In this document: positions 1 through 8,214 of the stretch, piece by piece
Layout: every line of letters starts with the position of its first letter
Numbering within the stretch: position 1 is the first letter of the stretch
Assembly: GCA_025055975.1 (NCBI GenBank)
Contig: JANWWM010000083.1
Span: 1-55,081 of the forward strand
Direction of reading: 5' to 3'
DNA: 55,081 nt
Origin: Chloroherpetonaceae bacterium
GTDB taxonomy: Bacteria; Bacteroidota; Chlorobiia; Chlorobiales; Thermochlorobacteraceae
Notes under the pieces: model-generated
The model's input: only the letters and a program-made list of their open reading frames with translations
The model's database searches: none
What the model was told of the DNA's origin: nothing
Made by a program: the position numbers and the translations under genes

Positions 1-1
1 A

Positions 2-595
2 GACGCAAAGCGACTGAAATTCTACGAAGTCCGCTATCAACACAAGCGTTGTCGCAAGTGCAACTACCTGCAGAAAGACTACGGCGGCAAGAAGCCTGCG
101 CTCCACCCTTTTGGTCCGCTCGCGTCTGACGTTTGGACGGATATTCATCGCATCAAACACAACAAGTATCGTGATGAACACCCGTGTCAACTGCCCATTC
201 ACCTGCTTGAACGCATCTTGCTGATGACGACCGACGAGGGCGACATCGTTTTGGATCCCTTCATCGGCACGGGCACGACCGCCATTGCCGCCAAGCGATT
301 AGGTCGCCATTTCATCGGCTTTGAGCTTGACGAGCGCTATGTGAAAATTTCCAAGCAGAAACTTGCGCAAGAAGAAGCCAATTCAAAAATCGGCGACGTG
401 TGGGTGAGCGCGTATTTAGACGAAATCGCAACGATTCGTGATTGCGATTGGGCGGAATTGTCAAGGCATTTCGTCATTCCCGAACCGATTGAGGCGATTG
501 AAACCACGCCAATTTTTTGCCGCAACGGAAAGGTCAAAAGTCTCCCTGCCCAATCTGCTCCGACAATCGTCAAAAGCGTTCCGCTCTTTGAGTGA
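2..595 (+). CDS. DNA methyltransferase (N6-adenine/N4-cytosine), C-terminal part
   Basis: The frame is open from the left edge, so the N-terminus lies outside; the visible part is 197 residues. It carries the S-adenosylmethionine-binding motif DPFIGTGTT, followed by an AAKRLGRHFIGFE segment typical of the N6_N4_Mtase family. In members with this order the catalytic D/N/S-PP-Y/F motif precedes the SAM motif and is therefore off the window. A Cys-containing stretch (RCRKCNYLQK) near the start may bind zinc. The protein would methylate DNA in a restriction-modification or orphan role. No endonuclease is visible beside it. The gene converges on a remnant of a C5-cytosine methyltransferase at 614-742, which suggests a reshuffled modification locus. 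Family is confident; target sequence cannot be read. Confidence 0.85.
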   Translation, partial: DAKRLKFYEVRYQHKRCRKCNYLQKDYGGKKPALHPFGPLASDVWTDIHRIKHNKYRDEHPCQLPIHLLERILLMTTDEGDIVLDPFIGTGTTAIAAKRLGRHFIGFELDERYVKISKQKLAQEEANSKIGDVWVSAYLDEIATIRDCDWAELSRHFVIPEPIEAIETTPIFCRNGKVKSLPAQSAPTIVKSVPLFE

Positions 596-613
596 GACTT
601 GCGCGAATCGTTT

Positions 614-742
614 TCATATCGCTTTCAAAATTGTTTTGGCGGCGTGTTGGTCGAGCTCAATGTTGGCGACGTTTTCAAAGCCTGCCGCTTCAACGCCGAT
701 GTCCATTCCACCAGAGCCGCTAAACAACGAAAGAGCTTTCAT
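614..742 (-). pseudogene. Truncated C5-cytosine DNA methyltransferase (N-terminal 42 codons)
   Basis: Reading from the ATG at 742, the product begins MKALSLFSGSGGMDIGVEAAG and ends at a TGA after 42 residues. This is the N-terminal motif I of Dcm/HhaI-type C5 methyltransferases (LFSGxGGxDxG), followed by the usual 'A GFE...ExDxxAxxT' segment that contacts SAM. Everything after it, including the catalytic Pro-Cys motif and target-recognition domain, is missing. The following DNA on that strand is occupied by the oppositely oriented methyltransferase gene. It is best read as a gene remnant. A longer in-frame extension upstream to 1021 is repeat-derived and not family-like. Confidence 0.75.
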
Positions 743-769
743 CGGATTTAGGTCTTTTGGACGCAATGA

Positions 770-960
770 TAGGCGAGCGCCTTCGATTCGCAATTGGCAA
801 CGCGAATCGCAGGCGGATTTCCCCACCGCGCTCGGAATGACGGGAAAAGCGTTGCTTGAAGCGAACCCTCTGCGTCGTTCTGACCCTGAACGAAGCGAAG
901 GGGAAGGATTTATAACTCGCCCCCGACTTGTCGGAATCAGGGGCGAGGCGGTTTCCGACG
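770..960. repeat. REP-like intergenic repeat block A
   Basis: Non-coding spacer between a convergent gene pair. It contains degenerate copies of the 'ctcggaatgacg' / 'tctgaacgaagcgaaggg' type units seen at 12.96, 16.0 and 54.4 kb. An inverted repeat with perfect 8-base arms, CTCGCCCC (916-923) and GGGGCGAG (940-947), can form a hairpin. The same GGAATC-GGGGCGAGG string recurs near 54470. Confidence 0.6.
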
Positions 961-965
961 CGAAC

Positions 966-1919
966 TCAATAAATCGGCTTCGAGGCGATGGTGGCGCGCA
1001 GGGCGGCAAGCATTTCTTCAATGGAGCGCGCCGTCGAGTCGGCGTTGCGGAAGAGCGCGTTTTCCATCGTCTTGGAGTTTGCCGCGGGATTTTCGCGCAG
1101 AATTTTGTGATGAATGACCGCCGATTCGATCGTCAGGCGCAACGTTTCGCGCGGGAAAGGCTTGACGAGATAGCGATACACTTGCCCGTCGTTAATCATC
1201 TTGATGGCAAGCTTCGCGTCTTGCGAACCCGTCATTAGAACCGTTACGACGTGCGGAAACTTGTCTCTGACGGCAATGAGAAAATCGCTCCCGTCCACGT
1301 CGTTGAGATGAGAATCCGCGACGACGACGGCAATGTTGTGATTCGGAATCAATCGGAACGCCTCGCTTGCCTTCGTGGAAACGTGCGTCCGATACTTTGG
1401 CTCGAAGAACGCCTTGAACTGCTCCAAATGTCGCTCGTTGCTATCGACGAACAAAAGCTCGAATTCAGAAGGCGCGTCGTCTTTGGGCTGATGCAAGGCG
1501 GGAATCGCGCCGCTGGCGGCTTTGGCGATGGACATCGCTCGGCGCTGTTCGGCGACCGTGCAGGCGAAACGCACCGTCTCGCGGAGCTTTTCGGCGTTCC
1601 AAGGTTTATGGACATAGCGAAAAATCTCGCCGACATTGACGGAATCAACGACCGCTTGCAAGTCGGCGTAGCCCGTAAGCAAAATCCGAATGCTGTTGGG
1701 CGAGATGTCTTTGGCGATGCGCAGAAAATCCACGCCCGACATTTGCGGCATGCGCTGGTCGCTGATAATGACGTCTATCGGGTGATGCTTCAAGATTTCC
1801 AGTCCTTTTATTCCGCTCTCCGCAGCATGCACGACATAATCCTCGAAGAGCAGAGCGAGCGACTGCAAAATCAGAGGCTCGTCATCGACGAGCAGCAGTT
1901 GAAATTTTGCCGATGACAT
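966..1919 (-). CDS. Double-receiver response regulator
   Basis: The 317-residue protein has two receiver domains and no recognisable DNA-binding or enzymatic output domain. REC1 (about 6-125) has the acidic pair D12-D13, phospho-acceptor D54 in IISDQRMP, T82 in LLTGYAD and K105 in VHKPW. REC2 (about 153-275) has D159, acceptor position D202 in VVVADSHLND, TG in VLMTGSQD and the VKPF lysine. REC1 resembles RpfG-type receivers, but no HD-GYP domain follows. The gene lies 30 bases downstream of a histidine kinase on the same strand, its probable phospho-donor. The output is probably by protein-protein contact or phosphorelay. REC2 has a single Asp where most receivers have an acidic pair, so it may be weaker. 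Confidence 0.88.
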   Translation of the reverse strand: MSSAKFQLLLVDDEPLILQSLALLFEDYVVHAAESGIKGLEILKHHPIDVIISDQRMPQMSGVDFLRIAKDISPNSIRILLTGYADLQAVVDSVNVGEIFRYVHKPWNAEKLRETVRFACTVAEQRRAMSIAKAASGAIPALHQPKDDAPSEFELLFVDSNERHLEQFKAFFEPKYRTHVSTKASEAFRLIPNHNIAVVVADSHLNDVDGSDFLIAVRDKFPHVVTVLMTGSQDAKLAIKMINDGQVYRYLVKPFPRETLRLTIESAVIHHKILRENPAANSKTMENALFRNADSTARSIEEMLAALRATIASKPIY

Positions 1920-1949
1920 TTTGAACGACGTTTTGATTCACGAAACAAA

Positions 1950-3569
1950 TCATTCCGCAAAAGGCGAATCAGCGAAGGGCGAAGTTGCGCTTTGCTTAAC
2001 CGCCGTCGCCGTGCCCGAAACGGGAAGCGTGATGGTAAACTCCGTTCCGCGTCCGACTTGGCTTTGGACGTCGATTTTGCCGCCGTGTCGTTCAACGATT
2101 TTGTAGGCGATCGTAAGCCCAAGCCCCGTGCCTTCGCCAACGGGCTTCGTCGTGAAGAACGGGTCAAAAATTTTCTTCAAGTTTTCGGGCGGAATGCCCT
2201 TGCCGTTGTCTATCACCTTAATGACCACGTGGTTGCCGTGTTGCATCGTTTTGATGACGATTCTGCCCGTTTTTTCATCGACGGCGTGAACGGCGTTGGT
2301 GATGAGGTTCAAAAAGACTTGGTTCAATTGCGCGGGATAGGCTTGCACCATCGGAAGCGGCGAGAACTCTTTGACGAGTTGAATGCCGCCTTTGAAGAGG
2401 TGCGAGGCGATTTTGAGCGTCGACTCGATGTTTTCGTTGATGTCGGTCGGTTTGAGTTCGGCTTCGTCCAAGCGCGAGAAGTTTTTGAGGCTCAACACGA
2501 GGTCTTGAATGCGGTCGATGCCTTCGATGGCGCTTCGGAAGAGATTGTCGGATTCTTGCCAAACGCGGTTTTTCACCCGTTGCGCGACGCTATCGATTTG
2601 CGAAAGGAGCATCGCCACGTCGTTGGGACTGCCATACATAATTTGCGAGCGGAGTTTTTCGTAGAGGGCGAGTAGTTCTTTCGTCTCTTTGTGTTTGCCT
2701 TCGAGCAATTCGAGATTGTTTCTGACGAACCCAAGGGGCGTGTTCATTTCGTGCGCCAAGCCCGCCGCCATCTGACCGAGCGACGACATTTTCTCCGTTT
2801 GCATCAGCATCACTTCGTTCTGGCGCGATTCTTCGCGCAGTCTCGTCAGCTCGGTGATGTCCATGACGAAGGTTACTTTCTTGGGCTTGCCGTCCGCGCC
2901 GACGATGCGCGCCGCGTCCGCCAAAATCGTAAGCGGTTTGCCCGATTTGTGCACGGTTCGCCATTCGCCGCGAATTTCTTTGTAGCCTGCCAAATACTTG
3001 TCGTGCAAATCGCGCCAGAAGGGTTCTTTGTCGCGCTCGACAATCATCGTGAAGGGCTTGCCGAGCATTTCGTGCGGCTCGTAGCCGTAGATTTCCGCGT
3101 AGGCGCGATTGACATACTCGAAGATGTAGTTTTGATTCGTGATGCAGATGCCGAGCGGCGTGGCATCGATGATGGCGCGCAGACGCGCTTCGCTTTGACG
3201 CACGGCTTCATCGACTTGACCGGCGGATTGAATCGCGGGCGACGCCGAAGGCGCAATGGGCGCAGAGGGCTGTCCGCCTTGTCGCATCTGCAATTTTCTC
3301 AGCCACTCTTCGTAGCCCATCGGCGGCGGGGCGCTATCGCCCGAAGCGAGAGACGGGCGCGAACCATCGCCCGCCGACATCGGCAGTTGCAGATGTTGAA
3401 TGAACTCTTGCGTCGCGGAAGCGAATTCCGAAGCCAAAAGACGCGGCGAAAGATGCGGGGGCAATTGTCCCGTCTGTTGCGCTCTCAAAAGCTCATCGAG
3501 CATTTCCATCTGCTCAATGGATTTGAGGGCTTTTTTGAGCGACTTTTTGATTTTTTTGTAATCCAGCAT
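1950..3569 (-). CDS. Cytosolic PAS-domain sensor histidine kinase
   Basis: A 539-residue kinase without signal peptide or membrane segments. After a helical and Pro/Ser-rich N-terminus, a PAS domain spans about 122-245 (the [17 protein letters not shown] core). The HisKA dimerisation domain has the H-box [12 protein letters not shown] with phospho-acceptor H273. The catalytic domain shows N-box LITNAVHAV (N425), G1 box [11 protein letters not shown] (D454) and F/G2 boxes [18 protein letters not shown]. All key residues are intact. Its ATG follows AAACCGTTTCAACG and no Shine-Dalgarno is evident. The response regulator begins 30 bases after its stop, so the two form a two-component operon. The signal is unknown; the PAS domain suggests a small molecule or redox cue in the cytoplasm. 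Confidence 0.93.
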   Translation of the reverse strand: MLDYKKIKKSLKKALKSIEQMEMLDELLRAQQTGQLPPHLSPRLLASEFASATQEFIQHLQLPMSAGDGSRPSLASGDSAPPPMGYEEWLRKLQMRQGGQPSAPIAPSASPAIQSAGQVDEAVRQSEARLRAIIDATPLGICITNQNYIFEYVNRAYAEIYGYEPHEMLGKPFTMIVERDKEPFWRDLHDKYLAGYKEIRGEWRTVHKSGKPLTILADAARIVGADGKPKKVTFVMDITELTRLREESRQNEVMLMQTEKMSSLGQMAAGLAHEMNTPLGFVRNNLELLEGKHKETKELLALYEKLRSQIMYGSPNDVAMLLSQIDSVAQRVKNRVWQESDNLFRSAIEGIDRIQDLVLSLKNFSRLDEAELKPTDINENIESTLKIASHLFKGGIQLVKEFSPLPMVQAYPAQLNQVFLNLITNAVHAVDEKTGRIVIKTMQHGNHVVIKVIDNGKGIPPENLKKIFDPFFTTKPVGEGTGLGLTIAYKIVERHGGKIDVQSQVGRGTEFTITLPVSGTATAVKQSATSPFADSPFAE

Positions 3570-3772
3570 CGTTGAAACGGTTTGAGTTTGGACAGGCTTC
3601 TGGCGCTCGCCGCCCGCGTGAGTTAGGCGCGTTGCGAGAGGCGCGTTGAAACTAACTCAATTCGTCCGCATCGGCAAACGACGTGCCAAACCGTCGTCGG
3701 CGCGAAAAAGCCATAATTTCGCCAATCGGCGATGCGCAATTTTCTCCGACATCGCAAAAAATTCCGCAACGC

Positions 3773-4471
3773 TTATCGCCGACGCTCCGCGTAGTATCGC
3801 TCCAACGCCTTTCGGGCTTCGCGCTTGAAGTAAGCGTCGAGATAAGGGTATCGTTCTTCGGTTTTGAGACAAGCGTTCAGCGATTCAATGGCGTCTCGAT
3901 GATTGCGCAAGCCGAAGTAACATTCCGCCAAGCGATAGTAGGTCATCGCCAAAAATTCGCCTTCCAACTTCGTTTGAAGCAGGTAGAGCAACGCGCTGTC
4001 GTAACTAGCCTGCGGCAATCCGCCATAAAAAAGTTTCGCCAAGAACGTTTTGAACCCTCCAAGCTTCAAAATCTCGATGCTCAACGACGCGTAAATGAGC
4101 GAGGCGACGATGTTCGATGGGTCGCGCTTCAAGACGCTATCGACGATGGGCTTGTAGAAATTGAGGACGCGGACGGCGGAATCGTTGGGAAGAAATCGCG
4201 CAAGTTCGAGGTGATTTGCCGCCATCAAGAGCGTGTCGCGGGCTTCCGTCGCGCGCAAAAGCCCTTTGGCGAGCGCCGCTTGGCGAAACTCGACGCTGTC
4301 GGGATGTTTGAACGAATGGAAGAAATGCTGACGCGCCAACTCGCGCCATGCGTCGCGTTTCTGCGAATCGGGCAACGCCGCAAGGCGCGATTCCAACGCG
4401 ATCATCAAACTATCTTGCGCCCGCAGGGGCGAGACGAGCAAGCACAACGCCAACCAAAAAACGCCCCTCAT
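3773..4471 (-). CDS. Secreted TPR-like protein of unknown function
   Basis: The 232-residue product starts with a signal peptide (MRGVFWLALCLLVSPLRAQ, probable cleavage after AQ). The rest is helical, with repeat-like segments such as ALLYLLQTKLEGEFLAMTYYRLAECYFGLRNHRDAIESL read in overlapping pieces, resembling one or two tetratricopeptide units near residues 150-200. No catalytic motif is seen. Its start overlaps the stop of the upstream peroxiredoxin gene by four bases (ATGA), so the two are likely translated together. It may be a periplasmic scaffold protein. Function is unassigned. Confidence 0.72.
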   Translation of the reverse strand: MRGVFWLALCLLVSPLRAQDSLMIALESRLAALPDSQKRDAWRELARQHFFHSFKHPDSVEFRQAALAKGLLRATEARDTLLMAANHLELARFLPNDSAVRVLNFYKPIVDSVLKRDPSNIVASLIYASLSIEILKLGGFKTFLAKLFYGGLPQASYDSALLYLLQTKLEGEFLAMTYYRLAECYFGLRNHRDAIESLNACLKTEERYPYLDAYFKREARKALERYYAERRR

Positions 4472-4920
4472 TTTGAAACCGCTTGAACCTTCGAGAGCAG
4501 TTCATCGACGGAGCGATAAACGACGGGCAGAAGTTCGCTATGCGCGTATCGCACAATGCCGTCTTCGTCAATCAACACGTAGGCGCGTTGCGACACGCCA
4601 AGAAAGCTAAGCGCGCCGTATTTCTTGGAGACTTGTTTGTCGCTATCGCTCAAAATCGGAAACGGGAACTGATGTTTTTCGGCAAAATTCTTTTTCGATT
4701 CGGGGCTATCCGTGCTGATGCCAAGAATTTGAACGCCCGCTTGTTCGAAGGCGGAAAAATTGTCCCGATACGAACAAAGTTGCGCCGTGCAAACGGGAGT
4801 GTTGTCGCCGGGATAGAAGACGAGCAAGACTTTCTTGCCTTTGAAATCGGAGAGCGAGACCGTTTCGCCGCGCTGATTGAGAAGCGAGAAGTCGGGCGCG
4901 ATGGAGCCTTCGGAAATCAT
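4468..4920 (-). CDS. bcp: Peroxiredoxin, Bcp/AhpC-TSA type
   Basis: A 150-residue thiol peroxidase that reduces hydrogen peroxide and organic hydroperoxides in the cytoplasm using thioredoxin. The fold elements run in order: GSIAPDFSLLNQRGE, then FYPGDNTPVCTAQLCSYRD with peroxidatic C44 and resolving C49 five residues on (atypical 2-Cys, as in Bcp), then GISTDSPESKKNFAEK. The start chosen is the ATG at 4920. The frame stays open to 5031, but that extension is Arg-rich and unlike the family. The start is preceded by GCTTCAACG, a context common in this window. A four-base overlap links it to the following TPR-like gene. Confidence 0.92.
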   Translation of the reverse strand: MISEGSIAPDFSLLNQRGETVSLSDFKGKKVLLVFYPGDNTPVCTAQLCSYRDNFSAFEQAGVQILGISTDSPESKKNFAEKHQFPFPILSDSDKQVSKKYGALSFLGVSQRAYVLIDEDGIVRYAHSELLPVVYRSVDELLSKVQAVSK

Positions 4921-5108
4921 CGTTGAAGCGACGGTTGAGTTTCGAGATTGAACGCCTGAAAAACGCGCGCGCAAGTCGTCTCGTTCAATTTCGCGTGTCG
5001 GACGGAGCGAGCGTTGGCGGGCAAGTTTCAAACTCGCGCCCCGCGTCGTAATTTTTCGGCGTTCATTTTTGAACGCTGTTCAACTTTTCTCAACAAAACC
5101 AAACGACA

Positions 5109-7304
5109 ATGGAGCTCAGTCTCGTTTTCGGCGCAAGCGCGATTGGCGTGGCGTTTGCGGCGTTTCTCACGCGCCAAGTTCTCTCGAAATCCAGCGGCAC
5201 GAGCGAAATGCAAAGGGTTTCCGACGCGATTCGGGAAGGCGCGGAAGCCTTTTTGAGCCGACAGAATCGGACGATTCTCTATCTTGCCGTCGCCGTCGCC
5301 GCGTTGATTTTCATTTTGTATGGATTTGTCAGAGCCACCAACGAGCACGACCCCGTCGCAAACCCGATTCAATTGGGATTGTGGATCGTGTTGTCGTTCC
5401 TATTGGGCGCGGCGTGTTCGGTCGTGTCGGGCTATATCGGAATGTGGGTATCGATTCGCGCCAACATTCGCACGGCGGCGGGCGCGCTCAAGTCGCTCAA
5501 CGAAGCGTTGGTGATTGCGTTGCGCGGCGGCGCGGTGTCGGGATTCTTGGTCGTTACGCTGTCCATCTTGGGCATTGCGGGGCTGTTCGCCGTCATCAAC
5601 GCCGTCGGCGCCACGAGCGTCGAGAAAATCCCGCTCTTGATCGCGGGCTTCGGGTTTGGCGCGTCGTTTGTGGCGCTCTTTGCGCAACTTGGCGGCGGCA
5701 TCTACACCAAAGCGGCGGATGTCGGCGCAGACCTCGTCGGCAAAGTCGAAGCGGGCATTCCCGAAGACGACCCCAGAAACCCCGCGGTCATCGCCGACCT
5801 CGTGGGCGACAACGTGGGCGACTGCGCGGGACGCGGCGCAGACCTCTTCGAATCGATGTCCGCCGAAAACATCGGCGCGATGATCATCGCCTCGGCGCTC
5901 TACGCGAGCAATCAAGCCTTGTTTGAGAGCGCGGGCATTGGCGCGCTCGGCGTGATTTTGTTTCCGCTCATCGTCAATGCGTTTGGAATGATCGCCTCGC
6001 TCGTCGGCGTGCTCATCGTCAAAACCGACGAAAAGGAAAACCCGATGAACGCGCTCAATCGCGGTTACTATGTCTCGACGGCGTTGGCGCTCGTGGGCTT
6101 TTTCGTCGCGTGCCGATGGCTCTTGGGCGCGTATTGGCTCAACTTCTTCTTGTGCGGCGTGGTGGGACTTGCGACCGCGCAGATTTTCGTCTACCTCACG
6201 CAATACTACACCGAGTATGCCTATCGACCCGTGCAATCGATCGCGAAAGCCTCGCTGACGGGTCCAGCGACGAACGTCATCGGCGGCATCGCCGTCGGAC
6301 TTGAAAGCGCGGCGTTCCCGATTCTGACGATTTCCGCCGCCATCATCGCCGCTTACTACTTGGGGCAAACCTCTGGCTTGCAAAACGCGGGCTTGTTCGG
6401 AACGGCGGTCGCCACGCTCGGAATGTTGGCGACGGCGGCATACATCTTGGCGATGGACAACTTCGGACCCATTACGGACAACGCGGGCGGCATCGTCGAA
6501 ATGTCGGAACAGCCCGAATCGGTGCGCGAGAAAACCGACAAGCTCGACGCGATGGGCAACACCACCAAAGCGCTCACGAAAGGCTACGCCGTCGGTTCGG
6601 CGGGGCTTGCCGCGTTCCTTTTGTTCAGCGCTTACCTCGATGAACTGCGCAACTACGGCTCGCCGTTGGAATCGGTCGATCTCTCGAAGCCCGAAGTCTT
6701 CATTGGCGGAATGCTGGGCGCGATGCTGGTTTTCGTGTTCAGTTCGTTTGCGATTCGGGCGGTCGGCGCGGCGGCGCAATCCGTCATTGGCGAGGTGCGT
6801 CGGCAATTTTCCTCGCTCAAACGCTTGGCAAACGGCGAGATTGAATTCGCCAAAGATTTCAAGCCCGATTATCGCTCGTGCGTCGACATCGTAACGGCGG
6901 CGGCGTTGCGCGAGATGGTCTTGCCCGGCGCGCTCGTGGTCATTATGCCCGTTGCGACGGGAATCGCCTTCAAGGCGATTTACAACCTCAACGGCGGCGC
7001 GGGCGCGAAAGGCTCGGAAGTCGTCGCGGGACTCTTGATGGTGGGCACGATCGCGGGCATCTTGATGGCGCTCTTTCTCAACAACACGGGCGGCGCATGG
7101 GACAACGCCAAAAAGTTCGTCGAGTCGGGCAACTTCAAAGACGACAAGGGCGTCGTGCATCGCAAAAAATCGGACGCGCACAAAGCCGCCGTCGTGGGCG
7201 ACACCGTCGGCGATCCGTTCAAAGACACCGCAGGACCCTCGCTCCACGTTTTAATCAAGTTGCTCTCGACGATTACGCTCGTGCTCGCGCCGCTGTTTAT
7301 TTGA
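5109..7304 (+). CDS. hppA: Membrane-bound proton-translocating pyrophosphatase
   Basis: A 731-residue polytopic membrane protein with about 16 predicted helices, the family's normal size. It couples PPi hydrolysis to ion pumping across the inner membrane. Substrate-site signatures are present: DVGADLVGKVE, the acidic DNVGDCAGRGADLFES segment, and the C-terminal GGAWDNAKK, DAHKAAVVGDTVGDPFKDTAGPS. The motif GNTTKALTKG carries Lys at the position where K+-dependent enzymes have Ala (GNTTAA), so this is predicted to be the K+-independent, H+-pumping subtype. That prediction rests on published family rules rather than on anything else here. The leader (AACCAAACGACA-ATG) lacks a Shine-Dalgarno. 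It stands alone and diverges from the peroxiredoxin gene. A GC-rich hairpin follows the stop. Confidence 0.97.
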   Translation: MELSLVFGASAIGVAFAAFLTRQVLSKSSGTSEMQRVSDAIREGAEAFLSRQNRTILYLAVAVAALIFILYGFVRATNEHDPVANPIQLGLWIVLSFLLGAACSVVSGYIGMWVSIRANIRTAAGALKSLNEALVIALRGGAVSGFLVVTLSILGIAGLFAVINAVGATSVEKIPLLIAGFGFGASFVALFAQLGGGIYTKAADVGADLVGKVEAGIPEDDPRNPAVIADLVGDNVGDCAGRGADLFESMSAENIGAMIIASALYASNQALFESAGIGALGVILFPLIVNAFGMIASLVGVLIVKTDEKENPMNALNRGYYVSTALALVGFFVACRWLLGAYWLNFFLCGVVGLATAQIFVYLTQYYTEYAYRPVQSIAKASLTGPATNVIGGIAVGLESAAFPILTISAAIIAAYYLGQTSGLQNAGLFGTAVATLGMLATAAYILAMDNFGPITDNAGGIVEMSEQPESVREKTDKLDAMGNTTKALTKGYAVGSAGLAAFLLFSAYLDELRNYGSPLESVDLSKPEVFIGGMLGAMLVFVFSSFAIRAVGAAAQSVIGEVRRQFSSLKRLANGEIEFAKDFKPDYRSCVDIVTAAALREMVLPGALVVIMPVATGIAFKAIYNLNGGAGAKGSEVVAGLLMVGTIAGILMALFLNNTGGAWDNAKKFVESGNFKDDKGVVHRKKSDAHKAAVVGDTVGDPFKDTAGPSLHVLIKLLSTITLVLAPLFI

Positions 7305-7308
7305 ACGA

Positions 7309-7333
7309 CGGGGGAGAAATCCCCGCTCCCCCG
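7309..7333 (+). terminator. Possible terminator hairpin after hppA
   Basis: An 8-base perfect stem, CGGGGGAG pairing with CTCCCCCG around a 9-base loop, starts five bases after the hppA stop. There is no T-run after it, so it may be an mRNA 3' stabiliser rather than an intrinsic terminator. Confidence 0.4.
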
Positions 7334-7397
7334 ACGTCGTTTCCAAGCAAGACGCGACTTGCCAACGCAACCCAAAATTCGCTCGACTGCGATAACG

Positions 7398-8117
7398 ATG
7401 CCTCATCAAGTTCTATGCGGAGACAGCGTCAAGGCGCTTAAAGACCTCGCGCAGAAAGTAGGTTTGACCTTTCTCGACCCGCCGTTCAATCAGCAAAAAG
7501 ACTACGCTTTGCGCGACGATGACATGCCCGAAGAAGAGTATTGGGCGATGATGAAAGACGTGTGCGCGTCCATTTTCAACCTTACGAATGAAGACGGCGC
7601 CATTTACTTTATGCAACGCGAAAAAAACGCTGAATTCGTTTTGCGAACTTTGCGAGAAACGGGGTGCGGATTCCAAAATTTGATTGTTTGGAAAAAACGA
7701 ACGTCCGCCGCGCCCGTTAGAGGCGGATATGGCAAGCGGTATCAAATCGTCGCGTTTGCGACCAAAGGCGAAAAACCAAAAACCTTTCATCGCTTGCGAA
7801 TCGATCCCGAATTGCCGCCGAGCTACAAAGATGAGCGCGAAAACGGCGCGTTTGTAACGGACGCATGGGACGACATACGCGAACTCACGTCAGGCTATTT
7901 CGCGGGCGAGGAAGCGATTAGAACCAAAAACGGCGAGCGATTTCACAAACAGCAAACGCCATTAGCCTTGCTGTTGCGAATCATTCTGACATCCACGAAA
8001 GTCGGAGACACGGTTTTGGATTCCTTCGCGGGCACGGGCACGACGGCGGTCGTCGCGTCGCAAATTCATAGAAATTCCATTTCCATTGAGATTTATCCCA
8101 AAAACGTGGCGCCATAG
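7398..8117 (+). CDS. Site-specific DNA methyltransferase (N6-adenine/N4-cytosine)
   Basis: A 239-residue DNA methylase of the beta class, in which catalytic motif IV precedes the SAM motif. Motif IV is LDPPFN at about residues 28-33, and motif I is DSFAGTGTTAVVAS near the C-terminus. The ATG at 7398 (after CGATAACG) is preferred to the in-frame start at 7359, whose extra residues are not family-like. The protein stops only 14 residues after IHRNSISIE. Relatives usually continue with a helix such as 'YVELAKKRL', and fragments resembling it (AIERRSK, IERKK) occur just after the stop in other frames. The C-terminus may therefore be frameshifted. No restriction enzyme is adjacent, so it may be an orphan methylase. 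Confidence 0.9.
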   Translation: MPHQVLCGDSVKALKDLAQKVGLTFLDPPFNQQKDYALRDDDMPEEEYWAMMKDVCASIFNLTNEDGAIYFMQREKNAEFVLRTLRETGCGFQNLIVWKKRTSAAPVRGGYGKRYQIVAFATKGEKPKTFHRLRIDPELPPSYKDERENGAFVTDAWDDIRELTSGYFAGEEAIRTKNGERFHKQQTPLALLLRIILTSTKVGDTVLDSFAGTGTTAVVASQIHRNSISIEIYPKNVAP

Positions 8118-8214
8118 AGCGTCGCTCGAAATAGAGCGAAAAAAGACGACAGAGCCAAACTTATTTGGCGAAATTCAATGGCAGTTTTAAGAAAATTTTG
8201 CGCGCTAATCAGCG

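Noticed and set aside
438..1238. A 266-codon plus-strand frame over the repeats and response regulator
   Set aside because: It crosses repeat DNA and the antisense of a conserved receiver domain; no family resemblance.
3570..3772. Spacer between kinase and TPR-like genes
   Set aside because: About 200 bases with no convincing gene, RNA or hairpin.
4921..5031. N-terminal extension of the peroxiredoxin
   Set aside because: It is Arg-rich and unlike the family; the ATG at 4920 gives the standard start.
5400..7247. A 615-codon open frame antisense to hppA
   Set aside because: It mirrors a conserved enzyme, is very rich in Arg, Asp, Glu and His, and has no domain or plausible start. The strong codon bias of the genome creates such frames.
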